Part shown: one piece after another, positions 37,191 to 47,071 of the stretch
Position numbering within the stretch: the stretch's first letter is position 1
Layout: each line of letters begins with the position of its first letter
DNA from: Paraglaciecola sp.
GTDB lineage: Bacteria; Pseudomonadota; Gammaproteobacteria; Enterobacterales; Alteromonadaceae
Reading direction: 5' to 3'
Length of the DNA: 64,000 bases
Assembly (NCBI RefSeq): GCF_030730205.1
Contig: NZ_JANQVQ010000304.1
Coordinates: 1-64,000, forward strand
Position numbers and translations under genes: made by a program
The notes under the pieces: model-generated
What the model was told of the DNA's origin: nothing
The model's database searches: none
What the model saw: only the letters and a program-made list of their open reading frames with translations

Positions 37191-37243
37191 CGTGGTATGA
37201 AATGAATTGTTGTTGGTTATTGCTAATTGTATAGAGTATTTTG

Positions 37244-38326
37244 ATGTTAATACGCGCTGTCATGTTTATCGCTTTACTGATGCTTACTTGGGTGAGTCAT
37301 GCCCATGATGTATTTTCTGGCGAGGCAAAAGTCAACATAAACCAACAACATCAACTGACCCTTGAGCTGTATTTAGCTGCCGTAACCGCGGATATTTTCA
37401 CTCAAGATCTGATTAATCAGAATAATCAGCTCAGTGTCGAGAATCTGCCGAATATACGGACACACCTTAGTCACAAAGCCAAACAATTTTTTGAGATAAC
37501 CCTCAATGGTGAGCCTATGAGCGCTGACACTGTTGAGATAAAAATCATCCCAGAAACCGACTCTGTGATTTTTACACTTTTTTATCCTGATTCAGCCTTA
37601 GGCATGCTGGGTTTTCGCAGTGATTTTATTGATCAGACCAATCCAGAATTTAAACTTACCCTAAGTATTTTTAATTCTCAGCATATCCAAGTGGGTTTAT
37701 TTATTCACACTTTTACTCACCGTTATGACGAAGTGTCGTTTGATGGCAAGACCAAACAAGCGAATTACGAGGGGGTATTTTTAAGCTTTCTGAGCTTGGG
37801 TGTGCATCATATTTTAATCGGCTTTGATCATTTACTATTTTTATTGGCCTTATTGATTGTATGCAGAACGTGGAAAGCCGCCGCGCTCATTATTACCTGC
37901 TTTACTGTGGCGCACACCATCACGTTATCCTTGGCTTCACTGCACATTTTCAACTTACCGCAACACTGGATTGAACTGGCGATTGCGCTAACGGTCGTGT
38001 ATGTGGGGCTAGAAAATCTCTACTATCAACATCGTCCGCCGAATCGATGGTTACTTACTAGCGCCTTTGGTTTACTGCATGGTTTCGGTTTTGCTAATGT
38101 GTTAACGGGTTTAGGGCTTGGCAGCGCGGGCGCACCTATTTTCATTCCATTACTGGCATTTAATTTAGGCGTAGAAATAGGCCAGCTTGCCTTATCAGCC
38201 CTTGTTTTACCTGCATTGTGGTGGCTGAGTAAATATGCCTTATACCGCCACTATATAGTGCCGCTGATATCCGTGGCGACGGTCATTCTTGGCTGTATCT
38301 GGGGAGTTGAACGCTTTTTTAATTAA
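37244..38326 (+). CDS. HupE/UreJ-family membrane protein
   Basis: From the ATG at 37244 the 360-residue product has a signal peptide (ending SHAH), an extracytoplasmic beta-rich domain (to about 170) and a C-terminal HupE/UreJ-like membrane domain. That domain starts FLSLGVHHILIGFDHLLFLLAL, with a His-rich motif, and continues with VAHTITLSLASL and LLHGFGFANVL. Family relatives are linked to nickel or cobalt uptake, but no hydrogenase or urease gene is nearby, so the substrate is unknown. A TTG one codon upstream is an alternative start. Confidence 0.85.
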   Translation: MLIRAVMFIALLMLTWVSHAHDVFSGEAKVNINQQHQLTLELYLAAVTADIFTQDLINQNNQLSVENLPNIRTHLSHKAKQFFEITLNGEPMSADTVEIKIIPETDSVIFTLFYPDSALGMLGFRSDFIDQTNPEFKLTLSIFNSQHIQVGLFIHTFTHRYDEVSFDGKTKQANYEGVFLSFLSLGVHHILIGFDHLLFLLALLIVCRTWKAAALIITCFTVAHTITLSLASLHIFNLPQHWIELAIALTVVYVGLENLYYQHRPPNRWLLTSAFGLLHGFGFANVLTGLGLGSAGAPIFIPLLAFNLGVEIGQLALSALVLPALWWLSKYALYRHYIVPLISVATVILGCIWGVERFFN

Positions 38327-38350
38327 AAGGGCGCTGTGTTAGCGCTCTTT
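38327..38350. terminator. Terminator-like hairpin between hupE-like and HopJ-like genes
   Basis: AAGGGCGCT pairs with AGCGCTCTT (one G-U pair) around a GTGTT loop, immediately after the hupE-like stop and between converging genes. Confidence 0.65.
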
Positions 38351-38375
38351 CGTGTTTTGTTGTCATTTGTCTGTG

Positions 38376-38720
38376 TTATTTTTCAGCCAGCGCCACGCCC
38401 TCAAACTGCACGCCCTGCCAACCAAATTTCATAAAGTTTCGAATATTGCCATGATCACTACCACTTGGGTTTGCCAATACATCTTGACGATAGTAATCCC
38501 CAAATAAATGCAAGGTTTGAGTCTCGGACAACTGCTTGAACTGAGCAAAATACAAGAGTTTGCATGAGCCTTCATTACTTCCTGCTTCGTTGACAATGTC
38601 GCCATTTTTAAACCTTGTGGCTTGATAATCGAAGTGGGTGGTTATCATCTGGATCACATCACTAAATTGAACAAGCTCAGGTGTCGTGTTGAGTTGTAAA
38701 AGTAATTCTTGCTGGGTCAT
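38376..38720 (-). CDS. HopJ-family protein
   Basis: Starting at the ATG at 38720 (AGGA six bases upstream), the 114-residue protein matches the HopJ type III effector family in size and in the pattern FKNGDIVNEAGSNEGSCK followed by LFGDYYRQDVLANPSGSDHGNIRNF (in two parts). No secretion system is present, and homologues are widespread in free-living gammaproteobacteria, so an effector role is doubtful. An ATG ten codons upstream lacks a ribosome site. Confidence 0.8.
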   Translation of the reverse strand: MTQQELLLQLNTTPELVQFSDVIQMITTHFDYQATRFKNGDIVNEAGSNEGSCKLLYFAQFKQLSETQTLHLFGDYYRQDVLANPSGSDHGNIRNFMKFGWQGVQFEGVALAEK

Positions 38721-38810
38721 GATGGGTCCTGTTTGTAGCGAATGTGTCATAGGGGGCAGAATCTAGTTTGAACGAGGGCAAACAGCAAAAGACTGCAGCC
38801 CCTTGTATTA

Positions 38811-40121
38811 TTATAAATGTAAGATAAATACTTTGGATTTACGCTGAAAATTATAAAGCTCTTTCTTTTTAGCTGGTAAGTCTTCCAGACTGGCAGGCAT
38901 AAAACCTTGTTCTAAAAACCAATGCCCCGTCACGGTGGTTAAAACAAAAATAGACTTAATGCCTTGTTGTAAGGCTTGGGTTTTAATAGCGTGTAACAAT
39001 CGTTCACCGCGATTACCACCACGGTAGTCGCTATGAGTAGCAACGCAGGCTAACTCAGCCATCTCTTCTTCTGGGTAAGGATAAAGTGCAGCGCAAGCGA
39101 TGGTCATGCCGTCTCGGGCAATTAAGGTAAATAACTCGATTTCACTTTCTAAACGCTCTCTTGAGCGCTTCACCAAGATACCTTTTTCTTCAAGTGGATT
39201 AATGAGTTTTAGTATCCCGCCCACATCTTCGATATTGGCCGCGCGTAATTGTTCGTAAGAACGCTGGGCAATAAGCGAGCCTGCACCATCACGAGTAAAG
39301 AGCTCTTGTAATAAGGCGCCATCTTGACGGTAACTTACACAGTGACAACGACTAATTCCTGACTCCAAACTTGAAGCGATAGCTTGCAAAGAGAGTTTTT
39401 GCGCGGCATAAAACGGGTTATTCAGCATACCGTACAATTGGTCAATTTCTATATTACGCAGCAGGTGAGCATCTTCACTTATGATGCCATCATCAGGGGT
39501 AAATAAAATAAGCTTGTCGGCTTTTAACGAAATAGCCGCATTGGTTGCCACATCTTCGTGCGATAAATTAAATACTTCGCCTGTTGGCGAATAGCCCATT
39601 GGCGAAAGCAGTACAATTGAGCCATCGTTGAGATGGTCGTTGATACCATTGACATCAATGCGGCGTACCAAGCCGGTATTTTCAAAATCCACGCCGTCAC
39701 GCACGCCAATGGGCATAGCGACGACTAAATTACCTGAACAGACGCGAATTTGCGCACCGTGCATGGGCGAGTTGGGCAAGCCCATGGTTAATAGTGCTTC
39801 CACTTGTGCCCTTACCGACCCTGCTGCATCTTTAACACATTCAAGGGTTTGTTTATCGGTAATGCGGATATCGTCTTGAAAACGAAAGGGCAAGTTGCGT
39901 AATTGCACACGTTGATCAATTTGCGGCCGTGCGCCGTGCACTAATACCAGTCTTACTCCTAAGCTATTAAGCAGGGCGATATCATGAATAATATTAGCGA
40001 AGTTAGCGTCTTCTATGGCTTCACCACCAAACATCAAGACAAAGGTTTTACCACGATGAGCATTGATATACGGGGCTGAATTACGAATAGTTTTGACACT
40101 ATCTATATGCGAAACGACCAC
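38811..40121 (-). CDS. argA: N-acetylglutamate synthase
   Basis: The 436-residue protein joins an amino-acid-kinase domain (about 1-285; VLMFGGEAIED, LVLVHGARPQID) to a C-terminal GNAT acetyltransferase domain (about 290-436; ACVATHSDYRGGNRGERLL is the CoA loop). It catalyses the first step of arginine synthesis and is classically inhibited by arginine through the kinase-like domain. It is the last gene of the argCBFGH-argA run, 32 bases after argH. Confidence 0.94.
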   Translation of the reverse strand: MVVSHIDSVKTIRNSAPYINAHRGKTFVLMFGGEAIEDANFANIIHDIALLNSLGVRLVLVHGARPQIDQRVQLRNLPFRFQDDIRITDKQTLECVKDAAGSVRAQVEALLTMGLPNSPMHGAQIRVCSGNLVVAMPIGVRDGVDFENTGLVRRIDVNGINDHLNDGSIVLLSPMGYSPTGEVFNLSHEDVATNAAISLKADKLILFTPDDGIISEDAHLLRNIEIDQLYGMLNNPFYAAQKLSLQAIASSLESGISRCHCVSYRQDGALLQELFTRDGAGSLIAQRSYEQLRAANIEDVGGILKLINPLEEKGILVKRSRERLESEIELFTLIARDGMTIACAALYPYPEEEMAELACVATHSDYRGGNRGERLLHAIKTQALQQGIKSIFVLTTVTGHWFLEQGFMPASLEDLPAKKKELYNFQRKSKVFILHL

Positions 40122-40153
40122 ATTGATTCCTTTTCTTGGTTTAGGTTTTGCGA

Positions 40154-41530
40154 CTATTGTTGGTTAAACGCGACAGCACTAGCTAAGGCTTGTTTGACCG
40201 GCTCTATGCCAGTACCGCCCAAAATGCTGCGTTTATTGACCAAATACTCAAGTTGCAAAATTTCATAGACATCGTCTTCAATTAACGCTGAATATTCCTT
40301 GAGCTCAGGCAAGCTGAGTTCTTCAATGGCTTTTTTCTGAGCAAGCGCAGCCAGTACTACTTGGCCAGAAATATCATGAGCGGTTCTAAAGGGGATCCCT
40401 TTACCCACTAAATAATCAGCCAGTTCAGTGGCGTTGGCATAGCCTTCACGGGCCGCTTTAGCACAGCGTTCTTTATCAAGTTTGATGGTGTCGATGACTT
40501 CACTGGCGATACATAAACAAATATGCCATTGTGTCATTGCGTCAAACAGGCCTTCTTTGTCTTCTTGCATGTCTTTGTTGTAGGCCAAAGGTAAGCCTTT
40601 CATGGTCACCAACATAGCTTGCAAGCTACCAAATACCCGACCACATTTACCGCGAATGAGCTCTAGGGCATCAGGATTTTTCTTTTGTGGCATTAAGGAT
40701 GAACCAGAGGTGACTTGGTCACCTAAGGTGATAAAACCTGCTTCGCCGGTGTTAAAGAAGATCAAATCTTCTGCCATGCGCGACAAGTGCATCATGCTGG
40801 TGCTGGCAGCAAATAAGGTTTCTAACACGTAGTCGCGATCAGAAACCGCATCTAAGCTGTTTAAACATGGGCTGTCGAAGCCCAACTGCGTGGCTATTTC
40901 TTGACGATCAATAGGGTACACCGTACCGGCCAAGGCACCACTGCCTAGGGGGCATTGGTTTAAACGCACTTTTAAATCGTGTAATCGACTTAAATCACGT
41001 TTGAACATCTCTACATAGGCTAAACACCAGTGCGGATACCGAACGGGTTGCGCACGTTGTAAATGGGTATAACCCGGTAGAATAACGTCAAGATTATTAT
41101 TTGCGGTACTGAGTAAAGACTGAATAACGTGTCGTAAATCTTGACTAAGAAGCTCGACATGTTCACGGCACCACAAACGAAAATCGGTGGCCACTTGGTC
41201 ATTACGACTGCGGCCGGTGTGGAGTTTACGTGCGACGTCACCTAACTGTTCAATCAGGGTGGCTTCAACAAAGCTATGTATGTCTTCTTCACCACTTGCA
41301 TCAAAATCAAGCTCGCCAGCGTCAGCTTTAACCAACAAGGCGTTTAAGGCTGTTTCGAGTTGAGCTTGCTCGTCTTGCGTTATTACGCCAGCTTTACAAA
41401 TGGCACGAGACCATACAATCGAGCCACGAATGTCTTGGCTTGCCAAGGCACGATCAAAGGGAAACGAATCGTTTACCCGTCTGAACATGGCGCTGCTGCC
41501 ATCTTGAAATCGACCACCCCATAAACTCAT
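40154..41530 (-). CDS. argH: Argininosuccinate lyase
   Basis: The 458-residue fumarase-superfamily enzyme splits argininosuccinate into arginine and fumarate. It begins [11 protein letters not shown] and has the signature GSSLMPQKKNPD. Unlike the argH(A) fusion of vibrios, no acetyltransferase is attached; argA follows as a separate gene. Its ATG overlaps the argG stop by one base. Confidence 0.95.
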   Translation of the reverse strand: MSLWGGRFQDGSSAMFRRVNDSFPFDRALASQDIRGSIVWSRAICKAGVITQDEQAQLETALNALLVKADAGELDFDASGEEDIHSFVEATLIEQLGDVARKLHTGRSRNDQVATDFRLWCREHVELLSQDLRHVIQSLLSTANNNLDVILPGYTHLQRAQPVRYPHWCLAYVEMFKRDLSRLHDLKVRLNQCPLGSGALAGTVYPIDRQEIATQLGFDSPCLNSLDAVSDRDYVLETLFAASTSMMHLSRMAEDLIFFNTGEAGFITLGDQVTSGSSLMPQKKNPDALELIRGKCGRVFGSLQAMLVTMKGLPLAYNKDMQEDKEGLFDAMTQWHICLCIASEVIDTIKLDKERCAKAAREGYANATELADYLVGKGIPFRTAHDISGQVVLAALAQKKAIEELSLPELKEYSALIEDDVYEILQLEYLVNKRSILGGTGIEPVKQALASAVAFNQQ

Positions 41531-42771
41531 TAGGCTTTACCTTCTTCTTTAAGGGCGCGAGCCTTTTGGTTTAAGGTGCTGATACGGCTCGATAAACTGT
41601 ATAAGCGAATAAACCCTTCAGCATGGCTTTGATCGTATACGTCATCGGCACCAAAGGTGGCAAAGTCTTCAGAATACAAGCTATTGGGTGAACGACGTTG
41701 TACCACTGTGGCTTGACCTTTATACAATTTTACCACGATGTCGCCAGTCACTTTCTTAGCGAAGCTGGCAGCGCCCGCTAATAGGGCATCATTTAAGGGG
41801 GTGAACCAACGACCGTCGTACATAACGTGTGAAAATTCTAAGCCAATTTGCTCACGATATTTAAGGGCGGCTTTGTCGAGGACTAAGGTTTCTAGGGCTT
41901 TGTAAGCGGCAACGATTACTGTGCCTCCTGGCGTTTCATAACAACCACGAGACTTCATGCCGACTAAACGGTTTTCAACGATGTCGATACGGCCTACACC
42001 ATGCGCTCCAGCAATGGTATTTAATTTCATTACTGCTTCATAAGGTGTCAATGCTTCACCGTTAACGGCAATGAGTTTGCCTGCATCAAAACTTAACATG
42101 ACTCGCTCTGCTTGATCAGGCGCATCTTCTGGATCAGTCGTTAATGTCCAAACCCCTTTACTTGGCTCACACCAAGGATCTTCAAGCTCACCACCTTCAT
42201 GACTAATGTGCCACGCGTTAGCGTCACGGCTGTAAATCTTGGTGGCAGAGGCTGAGGTTTTAATGTCACGCTCGGCTAAGTAAGCGAGTAAGTCTTCACG
42301 TGAGACCATGTCCCACTCGCGCCAAGGCGCAATAACCGTTAATTCAGGGGCTAAGGCCGCAAAGGTGCCTTCAAAACGCACTTGGTCGTTACCTTTACCG
42401 GTACAACCGTGGCATAAGGCATCAGCCCCGACTTTTAGCGCGATTTCAACTTGAGCTTTGGCGATAATAGGACGTGCCATAGATGTACCAAGTAAGTATT
42501 CACCTTCGTATACGGCACCCGTTGTAATGGTGGGGAATACGTAGTCAGCGATGAACTCTTCTTTTAAATCAACGATGTAACACTCACTTGCGCCGGTTTT
42601 TAAGGCTTTTTCACGCAAACCGATAAGCTCTTCTTCGCCTTGACCTACGTCTGCGGCAAAGGCGATAACTTCACAACCCTCGTAATTTTCTTTTAACCAA
42701 GGAATGATTGCTGAGGTATCTAAACCACCTGAATAGGCGAGTACTACTTTTTTAATTTGTTTTTTAGCCAT
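41530..42771 (-). CDS. argG: Argininosuccinate synthase
   Basis: The 413-residue enzyme joins citrulline and aspartate using ATP. The PP-loop motif [11 protein letters not shown] is at the N-terminus. [14 protein letters not shown] and APWREWDM are family motifs of the shorter (type 1) ArgG. It overlaps argH by one base and lies 44 bases after argF. Confidence 0.96.
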   Translation of the reverse strand: MAKKQIKKVVLAYSGGLDTSAIIPWLKENYEGCEVIAFAADVGQGEEELIGLREKALKTGASECYIVDLKEEFIADYVFPTITTGAVYEGEYLLGTSMARPIIAKAQVEIALKVGADALCHGCTGKGNDQVRFEGTFAALAPELTVIAPWREWDMVSREDLLAYLAERDIKTSASATKIYSRDANAWHISHEGGELEDPWCEPSKGVWTLTTDPEDAPDQAERVMLSFDAGKLIAVNGEALTPYEAVMKLNTIAGAHGVGRIDIVENRLVGMKSRGCYETPGGTVIVAAYKALETLVLDKAALKYREQIGLEFSHVMYDGRWFTPLNDALLAGAASFAKKVTGDIVVKLYKGQATVVQRRSPNSLYSEDFATFGADDVYDQSHAEGFIRLYSLSSRISTLNQKARALKEEGKA

Positions 42772-42815
42772 GTTGTTTGTTCCTGCTGTAAGTCGTTTTC
42801 TAAATGTGATGAGGT

Positions 42816-43745
42816 TTAGTTAGCTGGTGTAAAATTAGCAGCCAGTAATTGTACTAATATTGCATTTTGCCCATGCATGCGGTTTTCAGCTTGTTGCATG
42901 AGTAAAGATGTGTCGCCATCGATAAGGCTGCCACTGATTTCTAGATCGCGATGAGCGGGTTGGCAATGCATCACATAGTCAGCGCCTGTTAATTCCATCA
43001 AGGCTTCATCGATTTTATAGGGGTCAAAGACTTCTTTGATTTGTGCCAGTGGGGTAGTGTCGCCCATAGAAATCCATGTGTCGGTGTATAGAACATGGGC
43101 GCCTATGGCAGCCTTTATATCGGTGCTGACGGTTAATTTTCCGCCGAATTGCGCTGCACGTTGCTCGGTCAGCGTTATGATTTCTGCATCAACTTCGTAG
43201 CCTTTTGGCGTGATCACGATAACTTCACAACCTAAAGCCACACCCACTAACATAAGTGAATGGGTCACGTTATTGCCATCACCAATATAAGCTAATTTTA
43301 CCTTGCTTAGGTCCTCATAGTGCTCACTGATGGTTAAATAATCAGCAACTGCCTGACAAGGATGATATTTATCGCATAGGGCATTGATAACCGGAACATC
43401 TGCTGATTCTGCCAACTCTTCTAAGGTTGAATGAGCAAAAACTCGCGCCACAATAGCATCAGCCCAACAGGCTAAATTTGCGCCCATGTCTTTTACATCT
43501 TCACGTCCGGCCAATTTATTTGACTGACTGTCTAGGTAGACTAAATGGCCGCCTAGTTTGTTAATGCCAATGTCAAAACTGACGCGGGTACGCAGTGAGG
43601 GCTTTTCAAATAACGCTACGATCGATAGGCCGTCTAAGGCTTTACGGTAGCCTTTAGGATTTGCTTTTATGGTGCGTGCTAAGGTAAGTAACTGCTCTAA
43701 TTGTGTTTTATCCCAATCCTTCAGAGTCAATAAATCCTGTTTCAT
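42816..43745 (-). CDS. argF: Ornithine carbamoyltransferase
   Basis: The 309-residue enzyme transfers a carbamoyl group to ornithine. The carbamoyl-phosphate loop reads SLRTR (STRTR in many enzymes) and the ornithine-loop Cys is present in MHCQPAHRD, where the usual HCLP motif has Gln in place of Leu. [12 protein letters not shown] is also conserved. The operon position between argB and argG supports the anabolic role. N-acetylornithine carbamoyltransferase is less likely, because argE is present. Confidence 0.92.
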   Translation of the reverse strand: MKQDLLTLKDWDKTQLEQLLTLARTIKANPKGYRKALDGLSIVALFEKPSLRTRVSFDIGINKLGGHLVYLDSQSNKLAGREDVKDMGANLACWADAIVARVFAHSTLEELAESADVPVINALCDKYHPCQAVADYLTISEHYEDLSKVKLAYIGDGNNVTHSLMLVGVALGCEVIVITPKGYEVDAEIITLTEQRAAQFGGKLTVSTDIKAAIGAHVLYTDTWISMGDTTPLAQIKEVFDPYKIDEALMELTGADYVMHCQPAHRDLEISGSLIDGDTSLLMQQAENRMHGQNAILVQLLAANFTPAN

Positions 43746-43762
43746 TAATCTGCCTTTAACCT

Positions 43763-44557
43763 TTATTGTTGTGGTTGAATTGCGCTTGGCGCAGGTGAAA
43801 TTTGCGTACCAACTGGTTCGTTGTGCAAAAAGCCTAACAGTTTAGGCGCAGATTTCCAGCTTGCTATGGTGACACTGCGGCCCAAACTTTGCGCCGCGGT
43901 CAAAGCAGCTTGCACTTTAACAACCATGCCGTCACGAATGACGCCCTCTTCAATCAAGGCATCAATCTCCTTTTTATTTAATTTTTCGATTAAGGTTCGG
44001 TTGGCATCTAATACCCCAGGGACATCCGATAAGAGAATGAGTTCCGCTTTTAGTAATTGGGCAATGACGGTAGCAGCTTGGTCAGCATTCACATTGAGTA
44101 AGCGCCCCTCAGGATCCGCGCCAATAGAACTGATAATGGGTAACATGTCGTTGCTAACCAATAATTGTAGCAAGTGCGCATTGCCCGCTACCACTGAGCC
44201 TACTCGGCCCAATTCGGGGCTTAATACTGAGCCAATACATATTTTTCCGTCGGCTAAACTCAAACCCACTGGATTTAAGCCTGCTTTTATAGCTAAGCCG
44301 CAAAGTTGCTTATTGGCAGTGCCAGCAAGAGCGCCGGTAATAAAAGGCATTTGTTCTTCTGGTGTGACCCGTAAACCATTGACTTTATTGCTGCGTAAAT
44401 TAAGTGCGGCTAAGAGTTCTTCGACCATGGGACCACCACCATGAACAAGCACCACGCACACTTCTTCTTGCAACTTCTTAATCGTATCAAGCAAAGCTAA
44501 AGCAAGCTCGTCGGCTTGCATAAATGCACCGCCTACTTTTATGACTATGGTTTTCAT
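43763..44557 (-). CDS. argB: Acetylglutamate kinase
   Basis: The 264-residue amino-acid kinase phosphorylates N-acetylglutamate. TIVIKVGGAFM, VLVHGGGPMVEELLAAL and NVNADQAATVIAQLL are the nucleotide and substrate motifs. The length suggests the short, arginine-insensitive E. coli type without the N-terminal helix. It starts four bases after argC. Confidence 0.94.
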   Translation of the reverse strand: MKTIVIKVGGAFMQADELALALLDTIKKLQEEVCVVLVHGGGPMVEELLAALNLRSNKVNGLRVTPEEQMPFITGALAGTANKQLCGLAIKAGLNPVGLSLADGKICIGSVLSPELGRVGSVVAGNAHLLQLLVSNDMLPIISSIGADPEGRLLNVNADQAATVIAQLLKAELILLSDVPGVLDANRTLIEKLNKKEIDALIEEGVIRDGMVVKVQAALTAAQSLGRSVTIASWKSAPKLLGFLHNEPVGTQISPAPSAIQPQQ

Positions 44558-44561
44558 GGCG

Positions 44562-45578
44562 TTAACCTACTAAATCCAAATGACTTTCAAATCCAAAACG
44601 CAAGTTTGCGCATTGAACAGCTTGAGAAGCGGCGCCTTTTAATAAATTGTCAATGGCACTACCAACGACCAGATAACCGCTTTGCTCATCATACTTCCAA
44701 AATAAGTCACAAAAAGGACTATGCGCTACATCGTCTATTTTTGGCCATGAATTACGTAAACGAACGATAGGATTACTGGCATAAGCCAGTTGGTAAGCTT
44801 GATTGATTTGTTCTGCGCTTACGGCTGCTTTTACTTTGACAGTAATTGTGGCGAGTATGCCCCGTTTAAAATTACCCAAATGAGGCGTGAAAATAACTTC
44901 ATTGCCCAAATAAGTGGCGATTTCAGGTTGATGTCTGTGACCTAGCACGCCGTAAGCTTGTAGGCTCACTTCGGTAAAACTACTATTCAAGGCCGCTTTG
45001 CGACCCGCGCCAGAAACGCCAGACACCGCATTTATAATGGGGCGGTGACTTATATCAAGCAATCCAGCCTCTTGTAGCGGTTTTAAAGCGGTGAGTGAAG
45101 CAGTTGGGTAACAGCCCGGCACGGCAACCACACTTGCGGTTTTGATTGCGTCTTGATGCCAATCTGCCAAGCCATAAACAGCCTGCTCCAGCCAATGCGC
45201 TTGGGTGTTTTCAAAACCGTAATATTGCGCAAACACAGCAGTATTTTTTAGACGAAAGGCGCCTGATAGATCCATGACCACAGCTTTTTTCCCGGCTAAC
45301 TTGTCCATCCACTCATGGCTCGCTTCGTGGGGCGTCGCTAGAAAAATAACGTCCATTTCGTTAGCTAATAACCCCATGTCTGCGTCTTTTAGCGGCTGTA
45401 AAGCCAGATCAATACGGCCGTATAAAAAGCCATGCAAGTCACCGAGCTGTTTATGCGCGTCGAGACTTTTTTCTGATACATATAAGGCACTGAGTTCGAA
45501 TTGGCTGTGCTGCTGCAGTAATAAAGCGAGTTCAGCGCCGGTATAACCGCTCGCGCCGATAATACAAGTTTTCAACAT
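44562..45578 (-). CDS. argC: N-acetyl-gamma-glutamyl-phosphate reductase
   Basis: The 338-residue NADPH enzyme begins with the Rossmann motif IIGASGYTGAELALLL. Its catalytic Cys lies in VAVPGCYPTASL (about residue 156). It is the first gene of argCBFGH-argA and is divergent from argE, as in E. coli and other Alteromonadales. On the minus strand its leader contains a weak TTACCTTT/AAAGGTAA hairpin (45629-45657) followed by a T-run. Confidence 0.95.
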   Translation of the reverse strand: MLKTCIIGASGYTGAELALLLQQHSQFELSALYVSEKSLDAHKQLGDLHGFLYGRIDLALQPLKDADMGLLANEMDVIFLATPHEASHEWMDKLAGKKAVVMDLSGAFRLKNTAVFAQYYGFENTQAHWLEQAVYGLADWHQDAIKTASVVAVPGCYPTASLTALKPLQEAGLLDISHRPIINAVSGVSGAGRKAALNSSFTEVSLQAYGVLGHRHQPEIATYLGNEVIFTPHLGNFKRGILATITVKVKAAVSAEQINQAYQLAYASNPIVRLRNSWPKIDDVAHSPFCDLFWKYDEQSGYLVVGSAIDNLLKGAASQAVQCANLRFGFESHLDLVG

Positions 45579-45813
45579 TTAATAATCTCTTCTTACGAAC
45601 AAGGTAACAAAAACAAAAAAATCACTCCTTACCTTTAAGTATTAACCTCAAAGGTAAAGAGTGTGCTATACGCATCAGACGTCGACTATCGTCGATACAA
45701 CTTGCTGGCGAAGCTAGGCAGGGAAATAGTTGATGAAATGAACATTACCATATTCGTTATGAAACCAAATTGAGCTAAAGTATGGTTTATAGACCAAAGG
45801 GGCATAAACCGCA

Positions 45814-45870
45814 TTGACAATAGAATGCCATATGCGGGATAGTTATGCAATAAAAGTGAATAAATATATA
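45814..45870 (+). promoter_or_regulatory. argE promoter with candidate ArgR operator
   Basis: TTGACA (45814-45819) and GATAGT (45838-45843) are 18 bases apart and make a plausible sigma-70 promoter for argE. Just downstream, TGAATAAATATATA (45857-45870) matches the ARG-box pattern TGAATWWWWATTCA at 12 of 14 positions, and TGCAATAAAAGTGA (45846-45859) is a weaker overlapping half. Promoter and box would place the repressor over the start site. Confidence 0.45.
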
Positions 45871-47033
45871 TGCAGAGGCTTATGCAACATTCTTCTTTCT
45901 TAGAACACTATCGACAAATCATTCAAACCCCTTCAATAAGTGCATTTGATGAAAAAATAGACATGTCAAATCGAGCGATTATTGACTTGTTAGCAAGCTG
46001 GTTAGCAGATTTTGGTTTTTCAATAAATATTCAAACTGTACCTGGTACCAATAATAAGTTTAATATGCTTGCTCAAATAGGGTCTGGTGAGGGTGGCTTA
46101 TTACTTTGCGGCCACTCTGATACCGTTCCTTTTGATGAAGGTCGTTGGCAATCTGACCCTTTTTCATTAACGCAAAGAGATGGAAAAATTTACGGTTTAG
46201 GCACTTGTGATATGAAAGGTTTTTTTGCCTTCATCTTAGAAGCATTAAAAGAGGTTGATTTAAAAAAGCTAAATAAACCGCTGTATATACTTGCTAGTGC
46301 TGATGAAGAAACCTCTATGGCGGGCGCGCGCTTTTTTGCCGATCAGCAATTAATAAAACCTGATATGGCAATTATCGGCGAGCCTACTGAGCTTATTCCG
46401 ATCTATAAGCATAAGGGCCATATCGCGCAAAGCTTAAACATAGAAGGAAAGGCAGGGCATTCTAGTGATCCTGCCAAAGGCGTTAACGCCATTGAGATCA
46501 TGTATCGAGCGATTGGGCAATTAATGACTCTACAAGAGACTCTAAAGCAGAAATATCACGATGATGCGTTTAGCGTTCCACACGTAACAATGAATTTAGG
46601 GCATATCCACGGTGGTGATGGTGAAAACCGTATTTGTGGTCAGTGCCTCCTCAATTTTGATTTACGCGCAGTCCCTGAATTAAGTGATGAAGAAGCATTG
46701 GCGATGATAGATGCCGCTCTTGCGCCAGTGCGCAAGCAGTTTCCAAATCGACTGAGTTTAGACTTAATGTACCCCACAGCACCTGCATTTGCGTGTAAAG
46801 ATGAGCAAAACATTATTGCACTAGCAGAAAAATTAACAGGTAAAACAGCGAAAAGTGCGAACTACGCGACCGAAGCCCCCTTTATTAATTTGCTTGGTTG
46901 CGATACTTTGGTGTTAGGACCTGGCAGTATTGACCAAGCTCATCAACCAGATGAGTTTATGCACTTAGACTATGTTGAGCCTACAGTAAATTTATTGCAG
47001 AAATTTATTCATCAAGTGTGTATAAACAAGTAG
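45870..47033 (+). CDS. argE: N-acetylornithine deacetylase
   Basis: The 387-residue M20-family enzyme releases ornithine and acetate. Metal-site motifs are LLLCGHSDTVPFD, GTCDMKGFFA and SADEETSMAGARFF, followed by IIGEPTEL. Two ATGs compete (45870 and 45882). Neither has a well-spaced ribosome site, so the N-terminus is uncertain by four residues. It is divergent from argC. Confidence 0.94.
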   Translation: MQRLMQHSSFLEHYRQIIQTPSISAFDEKIDMSNRAIIDLLASWLADFGFSINIQTVPGTNNKFNMLAQIGSGEGGLLLCGHSDTVPFDEGRWQSDPFSLTQRDGKIYGLGTCDMKGFFAFILEALKEVDLKKLNKPLYILASADEETSMAGARFFADQQLIKPDMAIIGEPTELIPIYKHKGHIAQSLNIEGKAGHSSDPAKGVNAIEIMYRAIGQLMTLQETLKQKYHDDAFSVPHVTMNLGHIHGGDGENRICGQCLLNFDLRAVPELSDEEALAMIDAALAPVRKQFPNRLSLDLMYPTAPAFACKDEQNIIALAEKLTGKTAKSANYATEAPFINLLGCDTLVLGPGSIDQAHQPDEFMHLDYVEPTVNLLQKFIHQVCINK

Positions 47034-47071
47034 TTCACTCAAATAGGTTTTTTCTCTTGCTAGGATAGCTA

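Noticed and set aside
38376..38720. HopJ-like gene as a sign of a type III secretion system
   Set aside because: No secretion, chaperone or other effector gene is nearby, and the family is common in free-living bacteria.
43821..44444. A 207-codon open frame opposite argB
   Set aside because: argB is certain from its motifs and operon position, and the opposite frame has Ser/Pro/Ala-rich antisense composition with no domain.
45731..45770. Other TGAAC/ATTCG-like sequences as ArgR boxes between argC and argE
   Set aside because: Spacing between the half-sites is eight bases rather than four, so they do not fit the ARG box.
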